The notes under the pieces were generated by a model. It did not search any database. It was not told the DNA's origin and saw nothing but the letters and a program-made list of their open reading frames with translations. Made by a program: the position numbers and the translations under genes. Source: Pristionchus mayeri (taxonomy: Eukaryota; Nematoda; Chromadorea; Rhabditida; Neodiplogasteridae). Taken from it: a stretch of DNA of 64,000 nucleotides. Below, one piece after another: positions 46,098 through 57,139 of the stretch. The stretch spans positions 16,158,984 to 16,222,983 of the forward strand of contig BTRK01000005.1 of assembly GCA_036245805.1 (NCBI GenBank). Direction: 5' to 3'. Position 1 is the stretch's first letter; the number at the start of each line of letters is the position of its first letter.

Positions 46098-46456
46098 TCC
46101 CCTGACTATTCCCATGTGCCTTACTCTCTCCAACTATTAAAAGATGTGAAAAAAGGTCGAAATAAGAAGAGCCAGTTACTGTTAAATGCACTTGTAATTA
46201 GTTTCCATCGATGTACTTGCGTTTTAGTAGTTCGTGTAATTGAATGAAGGTTTTCTTGCTATGCGATTGTATTGATGGTAACGATTATGGTCATTGACCA
46301 TCTCGAAATATTTGAATAAGATTACTGTAGTATTTAAACTTTACGGCTTACACAAGCCGTCAAATGTTTCCTCTGTAAAAGTGAGATTCCTCGCCATTCC
46401 ACACCAAACCTGTCTATTTTTGCTTTAATTAGTGTAACACCTTAATTGCAGTAATA

Positions 46457-48943
46457 ATGACGAAGCGGGCAGCGACGGCGGAGGTTAGCGAGGTGGAGAG
46501 GAGGGTGAGCTGATTTCCAGTTTGTGATCGAGCGGGAGTGGGGCGAAAGTTCCGTTTCTATTATCTAAGCTCGTCCAACTAGCTTGTCCTTTCTAGGTCA
46601 AGAAAGAAGAGCCGAAAGATGAGACGCCATCGCTCAAAGAGAAGCTGGCCGAGATGACCAAGGAAGATTTGATGGAGAAGTGCGTCATAATTCAGAATCT
46701 GATTCTGTGATCTGTGCTTGCTCGTGATTTTTGAACAGCCGTTTTACAGTTTCGAACCGAAAAGAAAATTAATGGCTATCGAATCAAGAGCTAGAAGAGC
46801 CCTGACAGATTCTGGTTGCGACACCAGGTTGATAGTCTCGCTTCAGATACGTGTCGCTGTCGGCGGACTACGATGCGGTTCGGGCCAAGTTGAGGCGGGC
46901 AGAGAGCGCCGAGCACCTCGGCCGCATCCGATACTCACTCAAGGACAGGGAACACCGAATGATAGCCGTGAGTCGTGCCAGAAATTTGTTTGCTTATGAG
47001 ACCTATTTTCGAATTTTTAACGTAACTCGTGTGTGATATTCGAATTGGTTTACCCGTGCGTTTTTTTTGTGTAAGAAAATGTTTGTTGCAGCAAGACCGC
47101 TGCAATGCGCGATGGAAGCTGCTGGGCGAGTCGTCAGGCCCGCTCAACCAGAAGAGAGGCATCCAGATGGAGGCATTCGTCCATGTCAGTCACACAGTCT
47201 TCCATTTTTCCTTCTCTGTCAAGAATAGATTTTCAAAAAAACTAACAAAATATTTGTTAAAGACACAAATGCACCGCTCTTTTGATGTGAGAGCGAATGA
47301 ATTGATGATATAGAGTTGAATTGTATCATAAACAAATATGTGGATAGTTGTTTTTAAATGTCTAGTCAAAACAAAGTTTATTGTGCATCTTGCATTGAAA
47401 CTGATCAAGACTGGTGAAAATAGTCAATAATCTCAATAATCTCTCTTCCGTTCAGGACACACTGATCACACAACGCGACGATATCCACGGCCTGAAGAAG
47501 GACCTGGAGTCGGCCAAGACTGAGCTGAACACGCTCAGAGGAAAGGCGAAGTGAGGAAATCTTGATGACGAGCTCCTCGCTTCTCCCTCTCATTTACCAA
47601 TTGCAACTACGAATATCCAGTCTGAAATGCAGGGCTTTTTGCAAAACATTTATTCCTGAAAAAAAGTGCGAGGATTTCAAGTTTTGTGAGGGGGGCTTTT
47701 CGAATTTTAACTTCTTTTTTTCGAACTTTTCGAGTCTTGTTCCAGATTCAAATAGAACTCGTCTTACATTATATGTATGGTAGGGGGTGTGATGGTGGCA
47801 TTTTGCAGTGAGGAGCACAGCAAGGAGTTCGAGCGGGCGAAGAAACTGAAGGAGGAGAACGACAAGTTGAGGGTCGATGCGAAGAAGAAGGTAATTCTTT
47901 AAATATTTTAATTAATTATTAATTATAATTCATTCAGGCAGAGGTGGAGAAGCAGCTGGCGCTCTCGCAGAAAGCCAACGCCATTTACAAGGCCAAGTTC
48001 AAGGGTAAGTGATTCGGATGGCGGGGGTCGCTGAATCAAGAAAATGCGGAAGAGTCTTACGGATGAAAATTTTTAAAATTTCGCGCTATCGGTCGAAGAA
48101 CATAAAAAAGTGTGATCTTTCTGTGTTTTCTGTGAGGCTACTAAACGATGCTATCATCCGTGGTCATAATTTGTCATAGTCACGTAATGCTTATTGGCTT
48201 TAAAATATTTAAAATCTCGACAAGCATTAGAAAAATTTTCTATGCTCACTAATCAAATAAAAACTATTCGCATTGTTCAGAGCAAGAGAAGGAGTTGGCG
48301 GAGCGAAACTCGCGCATTCGACAGCTAGAGGAGGCTCCCCGAGCTGATGATGAAGAGGAGGAAGAGGCAGAGGAGAAGGTGATCTGTCATTGCTGATTCT
48401 ATATTTCACTTTCCCTGCATGTCTCGATGTCTGAACCTAGCAATAACAATGTTGGTCTTCTCTAATTTAAATCACTAATTGTTGCAGGCAGGAGATGTCT
48501 CGGGGGTGAAGGAGGAGGGAGGAGAGGAGGGGGCTGCGGATGAGGAGGAGCCAGAGGAGCTGATGCTGGATGATGGACACGGTGAGGGAGGAGAGCTAGT
48601 CTCTCAGTGGAGGAAGGATCTACGGGAGGGGCACTTCTCCTCCCCAAATTTTGTAATTAGAAGAAAGGGGAAGGTGATTAGTGAATCCGCGTTTAAGCGA
48701 GATCCGGCGATTTCGTGATGTTCTACTAGCTAAAATGATAATTTGGATGCAGTTTGTCGGATGGTCACCTGATAACCAAAAATAGTATCCTTCCTGAGTG
48801 TTTTCATAGCAGATTCCCACAAAGTCAGAAAATCAACTGCGAAAATGCAAGGAAAGGGTACTATTTTTGGTTATCATCCGAGCTAGTGTGTTTTTGGAAA
48901 AATGTATGAGGTTGCAGAGGAAAACAGCAAGGCGGACGAGTGA
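46457..48943 (+). CDS. WTAP-like coiled-coil protein (268 aa, 10 exons)
   Basis: WTAP is a nuclear coiled-coil regulator of the mRNA m6A writer and a splicing cofactor. Exons: 46457-46504, 46597-46679, 46847-46967, 47092-47184, 47456-47550, 47809-47890, 47938-48004, 48281-48378, 48488-48581, 48918-48943. After a charged N-terminus, the pattern TKEDL, then SLKDREHRMIAQ, then LKKDLESAKTELN, then AKKLKEENDKLR and VEKQLALSQKA runs in the order and spacing I associate with WTAP. The rest is generic heptad sequence ending in a Glu-rich tail, so a different coiled-coil protein remains possible. It begins 360 bp after MUS81 on the same strand, with TTGCAG just before the ATG, so the two may share an operon. 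Confidence 0.55.
48759..48880. mobile_element. Short inverted-repeat element in intron 9 of the WTAP-like gene
   Basis: GATAACCAAAAATAGTATCC near 48771-48790 pairs with GGTACTATTTTTGGTTATC near 48857-48875, with CGGAT and ATCCG words outside. The total is about 120 bp with no coding capacity, so it is MITE-like. Target duplication is not clear. Confidence 0.6.
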
Positions 48944-51546
48944 CGAGGTCGCCGTGGAGAGGTCGTGGATGGATGAATAACCATAATAAGATTATGTTTT
49001 GCACAATCTGTTGTTTGTACGTTCCCAGCTCTAAATTATGCATTGAATTTCCGTTTTCTTATCAATTTGTTGGTGCAGTGTTGTTGTACGTAAGCATAAA
49101 GTGTACAAAGTGTGCTGGTTTGAGAATGAATGGTGACGAGGTTCGAAACCTCTCATGTATCTGACCTATCATTTCAGGTGCGTTTTATCGATTTTTTATG
49201 AATATGCAAATTTCTATAATTTGCATGTCTCTTTGTAGTTTCGTTCTCTAGTCATTCGATGATTGAATCACTTCAGTGTTTCGCCTCCCCGTTCTAGTGA
49301 GTCGCCTCCCCCCCCCCTTGCCGCTCTCTATTAGTTGGGTGGCTCTTCTTTTTGTTGTGAAGTGGAGTGAGACGGGTAGATCCAACGTGTGTTATTGCTA
49401 TGGGATCGCCTCGGAACAACGTGAATAGCGCCCGTTTGTCGTAAGCAGCTGAACGATGCTGTTTTCCGCTAGCCCCATTCACATTATGACCCATCGTTAA
49501 CCTGATCAGGGCCCCTCTGACTGGTCAGTGCTCTAATACGAACAGCCAGTGGATGATTCGCTGGGAATAATCGATTACGTTGATAAGATACGGTATCCTG
49601 TGGGTCGGGGTGGGAATGGAGGGCGCATTGTATCTTTCCCCCATCAAGTGACACAGTTTGTCATGCACTCGTCACTTCTTTTTCTTCATTCGCTCCCTTC
49701 GCCAGGCGACATTTACTGGGTGCTGATTGTATTTTTAGGGTGGGGGTAGGGGAGAGGGAGGCGATCGATATCTCTCCCGTTCACGATCTTTGGCGAGTTA
49801 TGAGTATCTGCGTGTATAACTGTAAGTAAATTTAGAGAGTGTTTGATCTACCGTCTTCACTTTTTTTTATCACAATCAGTCGGTCACGAGTCGCGGGCGC
49901 GTGCCAAGTAACTGATGCCATGATAAGATATTATCAGTGATTGAAGCGTCGAATTCGCCAGATGATTATCACCAGAGGATAAAGGTTTCCAAAACGCTTA
50001 TTATTAGCCAGTGAAAGCAGCAGGATGCGGGCATCTTGAAATCGGAATACGAGGAGATTTTGCACATCTGCTCGCCATCCCTCCGATGTTTGAGCCTTGA
50101 TGCTTGCGCGACTACGGTAGGATTGAGCGGCGGGAGAGCGGGCGACGCGCCGCGGTCACGCGACGCGTTTTCTACTATTTCTCTGGCCTATTACCGTGCG
50201 GCGAGCGTGGGGGAGGAGAGAACCTCGTGACCGTCGTCGTCTCACTGCTCGTGTCCACTGGTGCCAGACGGTGTGACGACGGCTGTCCAGAGGAGGGGCT
50301 CTGAATGGGATGCCGCCCAGTGGTAGGTCAGCCATGCTATAGACACGCCGTTGGCAGCAAAGTGCGAATGGCAGCCCCCTCGTGACTAGTAGAGAGCAGT
50401 TGGTAATAGTTGCGAAAGTAGTAATGCTAGCAGGGGTGATGTAATCATTTCACGAATTGTGCAATTCGACCAGTCTCCGGTAGGTCACGTTTTTCCCCTC
50501 GTGTTTCTTCTTCTTCTTCCCTCTTCACTTTCTTTTTCTCCTTCGCTTTCTTCTCTCGTCGCGACTATCGACTATCGCGCGTCTGTTTGGTTTAGTGAGT
50601 GAGTGTCTGCTAGGAGTGAAGAAGATGGTGGCACGGTTTGGAGAGCATGATGAGTCAGTCACGCAACATCGAGTGCCCAAGGCAGTTTTCCATTTCGTCT
50701 CTGTCATATAAAGTTGCGGGGCTAGACACGTCGCGGTTTCCCTTTCTTTCTCTGCTTTTTGTGGTGAGCTATTGGGTAATCGCGCGCGCAGTCGCGTATA
50801 CTGTCGTGCACTAACGATGCAATCGAAAGTGGAAGAGGGAACCAGTTATACGATGGTCTCCCCTCTTCTTCCCCCTTGCCCGTCGCGCGAACAAGGCAAG
50901 ACCTCGGCCTCTCAAACACCTGCCCCCCTCTTCTCTTCTCTTTCTCCCACCATTGATCTACAGTACTCCTCCTTCGCGTCGCGACCATTTCTCTCTTTTC
51001 CCGTTGAAAGAAAGAGGATATCTCGTTGCAGTGATCTCACTAGCGTGTTGTGCCCTTCGTGGCCAAGGTTTTCGTGTGTAAGGTAACATCCCGGGAGAAG
51101 GAAAAGGAACATCAAGAGGAAGGAAAGAAGAAAAGGTGCGTGCTTTGTGTTGCGAATTGAATCAAACGTCTGACTGATTGTGAGACGGACACGCAATCAC
51201 GTTACTCTCAGTAGAAGTAAAGTGATTTCATGCTAGTCTGATTCATTGTGAGAAGGGAACACGATTAGCCTTTGTAGTGGCAAAGTGATTAGGCGATGAT
51301 TGGATTGGGCCATTCTTTCAGTCTTTCATTCTATCGAGAGTACCTTGCAGGTAGTCTGAGACGCCCAAACTTCCACGCATTCCCTTGTAATTAACCCACC
51401 CCCTCCAACCTATCTTACTTCATACTCCAATCAGTACTCTAATACTGGCATTCGACTACTAAGCAATCAGGTGAGACTCAAATCTCGCAGTTATTTTAAT
51501 TACGAAAAAAGAAGTTCGAAATTAAATTAAAGTTTACCGTTTCAGC
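48944..51546. other. Intergenic region and PNRC-like 5' UTR
   Basis: No protein gene supported. The plus strand from about 50450 onward is pyrimidine-rich, as in promoters. A donor-like CAG|GTGAGA at 51470 and the acceptor at 51545 suggest a noncoding first exon spliced to the PNRC-like start. A 28-codon frame from 50624 contains an AP-1-like TGAGTCA. Otherwise I see nothing specific. Confidence 0.45.
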
Positions 51547-53394
51547 ATGAGCTTCGAGAACAACGACGTACTCGCGAACCTGTTTGCAAACGCGATTCGG
51601 TGAGCTATTTTTGCATATATATATTTTTGAAAATATTGTTTTGTGATCATTTTTAAAAAAATTTCAAATTAAAAAAAACAATATTTCCTCCTTTCGCAGA
51701 TCTCCGCAGCCGTCGACCTCTATGGCGACCTCTCCGGCAGCCGCCCGTCCCACGCTCGCCCATTCGAAATCCATCGGAGCCGAGGTGAGCAAAGTTCGCA
51801 TTTGACTAGAATGTAGTGCGCCAGTATAATTTGTTTGCGCGCTTGATTCTCGCTTGATCGTTGCACGGATTATCTGCGCCCATGATCTCACACCCTGACG
51901 CAATTTAGCATCTCACGCAGCCATCTCTTCATGTTATCTAGATCAGAGGAAAAATAGGTGAGGCTATTTCGTAAAACGAATCTGCTGAGCAAATCAACGA
52001 TTGACTGACTGCTTTTGTTTTTGGGTCCGCAGAGTGTTGTGCTTGAGTGCGCAATAGCGACTTTGACCTACCCGAGGAGCGAAAAACAAGCAAGTATATG
52101 GATGGTACAGAAGGGAGCTAGCGAGATTGTCAACATGTTGATGTCTATTCTTCCCCTCCCCTCTGTCCCGGCTCCCTACTGTTATTGGAAGAAGTGAAAG
52201 GCTGTGGGATGTTGTCCTTTGTGTTTGGCTGACATTGTGAGACCTCAGGGGACATTCCGAGAAATATATTACGAAGGTATTTACAACGGGTTGATAGTTC
52301 TGCCTACAGTAGTACAGATAAGTGCCTGAAGGTACGGTATACGCTGATTATCGATCGATTCTCTGCAGCCGTCGACTCCTCGTCGTCCGGTCGCCTCGGG
52401 CAAGCGAGTGCCGCGCCGATCCACCAACTCGTTCTCCACCTCTGGCACGCCCGTGCCCCTGATGAGCTGCAGCAGCATGAGAAAGGTACGGTAGTCAGGG
52501 GATACTGTAGCCCCGCCCCTCCTGCCCATCCGGCCTCTCAGCACGATCCCGTCGATCGATAAATGATCTTTTAGATTGTTGACTTTTTCCTGCCCAAGAC
52601 AAGTTCCCCTCCCCTTTTCCTTATTATTACCTGGTAGACCATCCTTTCGAATCGATTTTTGCCCATAATTGATTCGAGAACTATGATCCTTCCAATATCC
52701 AATCCTTCCCTCCCACTAGGCAACAACTTGGTGTCTTCCCGTCCCCCTCCTTACCCACTCTTCCCCTCAGGGAGGCAGCGTCTCTCCACCCCACCACTCC
52801 TTCTCTCTCTCCTGCTCTCCCTCTGCCTCTCTCCATCTCCACGGATCGGCATCGCCGTTCGCCGGCGCCAAGTTCTCCGACTCGCCCTCGGCTCGCGCCA
52901 TTCCCCTCCCGCCCACCGTCTGGTTCGAAGACGATGTAAGCAAGAGAGAGAGAGATCACTGTAGATGGGGTACTGTAGCTTGGGGTTACGGTAGTTGAGC
53001 ACCAACTGTGGACCACTCACCGCTTGATTCTAGGGAAATGGTTACTTATGATAGATAAGAATTCCCCTCGGAACCACCCTACACCAATCTTGTATGACAT
53101 ACCTTTGAATGAATAGATCGCTGACTAAAGTAGTACTATCAGTCGATGAAGCGGAGATGAGATATCTTGATTTATCACTAACTGATTGTTTTTCAGGAGT
53201 CTCCCTGTCCTCCCTCGGACACTGAGTCGATCTCCTCGTTCACGACGTCGTCGACGTCATCTGACGACTGCGGACTGGATTCTGGTGTCTTCTCGCCTTC
53301 TGGGGTCATCTTGGGCCATCGTGATCGTCGAGTCTTCGTGGGAGGAGTCCGCGTGACGCCCCTTCAGCTGATCGCCGCCGTTTCGGCAAACTGA
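51547..53394 (+). CDS. PNRC-like protein, putative decapping or nuclear receptor cofactor (205 aa, 5 exons)
   Basis: PNRC proteins carry a short proline motif that binds the decapping factor DCP1 and an LxxLL-type motif that binds nuclear receptors. Exons: 51547-51599, 51700-51784, 52369-52485, 52771-52935, 53197-53394, all in frame. Exon 4 ends with AGAKFSDSP...IPLPPTVWF, closely matching the PNRC core (AGAKFS, SP, PKPPSHW type). The C-terminus TPLQLIAAVSA sits where PNRC2 has its receptor-binding helix, though not a canonical LxxLL. The rest is Ser/Pro-rich and disordered. The start follows GTTTCAG by one base. Two further acceptor-like sites downstream could give alternative last exons (see 55912-56438). 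Confidence 0.7.
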
Positions 53395-54205
53395 GCTATA
53401 AGCTCCGCCCCTTTTCCTTTATTTTCGCACCTTTTATCATCCCCCACCATAGAAGCACTGATTATGAAGCACCCCACCCCCTTCCATCCTATCTTATTAA
53501 TTGCCCCTAACCTTACGGAATAGTAATAGAGATGTGTGCATATTAGATATGTGCGAGTCTGGAGAGTCACGGGTATTTCTCCCCTTGGCGGAGTGCTCCC
53601 CCTCCCTCCATTCTTCCCCCACTATCATTCTATCTCGCTCTTGCTCGATATCATTCACATTGAGATTTGTTGCCTTTTTGGTTCCCTGTGCATTGTTTCT
53701 GTACATGATTACCACCACCCCACCACTACCGTATCCCTAGGATACGTCGTCCCACCACACTTCGCACTCTGCCCGCACCACCATCGCAGAGTAGGTCGAT
53801 TGTACATAAGAGTCGTCGCACATATATACCACAATAGCTAATAGCGAAGCGTTACTGACTGAGTGCCCTCCCACCTCGACCACCGTTTGTGTTATCTTCT
53901 GACTCCGGTGTCTCCTCGATTATCGTGTTGTCTCCATCATCAGCATTATTTGACCCCCACTTTCTGCCTAATTCCCCTCCCCTCGTGCCTCGGTTACGGT
54001 ATCTATACCATAGCTCTCGCTCCTTGCCCTAATACTGGTAGTCCAGTCAAGGTGCGGCGTAGTAGACACTGTTCGGATTTTGTCACTTTGCGATTCGGCC
54101 CCCAACTGATTTGTCAATAGCCTCTGCTAATTGTTGTCGTATCTTTCTTTCTTACGTTATACCACTCGATCGATTGATTTCTATGTTGCTCTATCCTTCA
54201 CTATC

Positions 54206-54243
54206 CTTCTTCTTCTTCTTCTTCTTCTTCTTCTTCTTCTTCT
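54206..54243. repeat. TTC microsatellite
   Basis: About 38 bp of perfect TTC (CTT) repeat within the pyrimidine-rich region. Confidence 0.9.
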
Positions 54244-55911
54244 GCTATTAGAACTCTTGGCCTAGCTCCATTCCTCACTCGCAAGTGATTCGATCAGTCG
54301 TCTCACACCATACCTTGACTCTACCGTATTACTCGCTACAGTACCCCCACCACTCGCTGCTGACACTCTGATCATCACCCTGGTTACTGTATCTAGTCTC
54401 GTACTCGCCACTCTACCCACTCCCCACCTCATGTTACTTATTTGGTTGCCAAGAGGTGCATAGCGTCCCTAATATTACTAACCCTCACTCATATCTCGTC
54501 TTTTTACTAGTTTTCTATCATGATATATACTCTCAGTAATTTTGTAAGACGTTTGGGAGTAGTATCGAGTATCGTTTCATAAGACTAATCATTGTGTGAT
54601 CATTCTTGTCTCTAGCTGAGTATAGATTGCACTAGTTGTTATCCCCTCCCCCTCATTCCTCGGCAGGAGTCGACTACCGTAGTACCGTCCCACTCTCGAT
54701 ACCGTAGTATTTCCCGACCATCGATCGGCTATATTCCGCTATTCGGGTATTCAATACCGTTCACCCATCCACTTTTTATGTACCCCATCACATCCCCGCT
54801 TACGACCCCTACTCGGTGTTGATTTGTGTAGTAGTGCTCGCGCGTGAGGTGCGTGTGGCGAGTGTGCCAAGCGCCGACGATGTTTGTGAAATGTCGTCGT
54901 GCGGTTGATGCGCGCACGCACGCAGCCATTGCACCACGTCAAGTGCTTCTGCCACAACGCGGTTCTTGCTATCTCTCGCCTGGTCTCATTCTCAGTGATC
55001 GCTCGAGTATACTCAATACTGGGTCTCCCCCTTCCCCATGCTGTCTGATGTTCTCACACTAATCAATATTCACTGCTTGCATTTGGGCCCATTACAGTAA
55101 CCTTCCATTCGCTAGTTGTATATTGTAGCACACTCTCTCATCGATTACTCCCCCATTGCTTACCGTAGCCACTCGGTATAGAATCAATAACAGTACAAAT
55201 GCTCCCATCTCAACATTGTGTATATATCTGTCAACTTGCTCTCTATCTTTGCCCTATTTCTGTATCCGTTTCGTAACCTGCCTTTATTGTATTTCTGTTT
55301 ATATTCGTTCGTAACATGCTCCTGTCTTCATTCGAAATTACTGAATTGTCATTTCGCCCAACCAGCATTTTCTCTCCACCATCCCACTAAAACCACCTTC
55401 ATCCATCCTACTGTACAATTTCCCCCTTTTATCAAACCTCATCCATACCGTATCTCGCACCCTGTGCTTCCCCTACCACCAGCTACTACCGTAATCCCCC
55501 TTATCGATCCCCGGCTCTTTATCGATCGGGTGTTCACTTGTGTCCCCCATACAGAACGCGTCATGCCCTCATTGATTCCACATTCGTTCGATTCCATCCC
55601 GTTTTTCTTCCTCGTATGCCCTGCCCCCGTTTCCCATTTTGCACTATCGCCAGATAGCTTTAGTACCTATTCTCGTTTTTGCTATTTTTACCAAACTTAC
55701 AGTACTACTACTTTTCTCTCCGCTTCTTTTCTCTCTTAACATTCATCCCCATCACTACCTCAATAACCACCTCCCCTCCCAACCCCCTTCGAATTCAATC
55801 TGATCATCATAATCATGTACATAGTGGTGTCTCTCCCCACGGGCTCCCTATGACCCCTCCCCCTCTCTGATCTTTGATCTGCGGTTTATCTCACCTCTCA
55901 ACACTCAGGAC

Positions 55912-56438
55912 ACTGATGTGAGCCGTGTAGACGTCCCTCCCTTTAAGAAGCTCCGCCCCCTCTAGTTTGAGTGTAGTTGGTCGCTCGTGATCCTGCAAGG
56001 AAAGCGCGCGGCCATAGTGGGCTGCGCCCCGCCCCCTCATCCACCCTTCCCCTTAACTCACACCGTGTCTTGTCCACTTCTCATTGTACATATGAAGTCG
56101 TGTTCACCTCCTTCCCCGTCGCTTACCACCCTTGTAATCCCGGTTTTCGTTTCGAGAGACTAGGAATCGGCACAAGATTCAACCCCCAGTGTGTATTTGT
56201 GAATATTGCGTGATCTCCATCTGATGTTTATTGTTTTGTTCAGTAGGATTCCCCCAGTGTTTGCATTGCCCCCCTCTATCGACCTGCTCTCCATCCCCTC
56301 AGGCATCTGGCGGTCGGAGTGGCTCTTCTCAGAGTGGCCCCGATCCGCTGGACTGTGCTGCTCTAGATTGCGTGTCGATTGTGCCTCTTTTGCTAGTGGA
56401 CTCAGCTGCTTTTCTCGAGCAACGGCCAACCTTTTCTC
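55912..56438 (+). other. Two candidate alternative terminal exons of the PNRC-like gene
   Basis: After CACTCAG, 55912-55964 or so reads in phase 0 as DTDVSRVDVPPFKKLRPL and a stop. After CCCTCAG near 56300, a second phase-0 frame reads from ASGGRSGSSQSGPDPLD to a stop at about 56438. Both could be joined to PNRC-like exon 4, which ends in phase 0. The evidence is only acceptor quality, phase and protein-like composition. Confidence 0.25.
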
Positions 56439-57139
56439 ATTAGAAAGGCCCGCTGCTCTCTCTTCTTAACCCCTAAATATATACAGTAATTGCTAATTGT
56501 ATATATTATCCCTTTGTATCGTAGCTGCCTAAGCCCACTCACAGTCCTCATCCATCCTACGGTAGCCCTTGCCTGATTATCGATTCTGGCCCTGAATTTT
56601 TGTGCTTCTTCCCGGTCTCTTCCTCGATCCCATCTTACTCAGTATATGTGTTGCCCCAATCTAGTCTTGTCTCGCCAGTCTTGACATGATCCCCCTTTTT
56701 ATCGATCCCCTTCCCCCTCCCCTCCCGTTCTAAGATCACTGAGGTCCTCCCCGACCCTTCCCCCCATCTAGAGGTGGTTACCCTCCATCCTGCCCCTCTC
56801 CCCCACCATCAACTCAGGCTAGTTCTTGAGGATTTTTTGACCCTCGTTACCATTCTACCTTCTGGATTCCATCCGTCGTTGAGGTAGTTCCGTGTCTTTT
56901 TTGCCTCGAGTTTTAGCCAATTCCATCGATCAGATCCGAATTGTTCCCATCGAAGATTTATTTGTGTTGTATGTCTCATAGCCGAGACGCGTTAATGGAT
57001 TCCATCCGAATGATATAATAATGGATAATAAATTTATCGGATCAAAACGAGTGTTGATGGGCAGTGAATCTGTGGAGAATGAACGGTGAAGGATACTTGA
57101 GAAGGGCGAAGGGAAGGGACGGGAGAGTGTGTACTGTAG

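Larger units (their letters stand above)
53395..57139. other. Pyrimidine-rich noncoding stretch after the PNRC-like gene
   Basis: A 3.7-kb stretch rich in C and T on plus, with scattered TACCGTA words and a TTC microsatellite (54206-54243). I noticed no AATAAA soon after the PNRC-like stop; the first I see are near 57005 and 57027. It may be a very long 3' UTR or plain intergenic DNA. Open frames such as 55218-55739 look like translated pyrimidine tracts. Confidence 0.45.

Noticed and set aside
48501..48646. Minus-strand Pro-rich frames opposite the WTAP-like Glu-rich exon
   Set aside because: Antisense shadow of an acidic coding exon.
55218..55739. 173-aa plus-strand open frame with hydrophobic residues
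   Set aside because: Translated pyrimidine tract rich in Ser, Pro, Phe and Leu; no splice context or family likeness.
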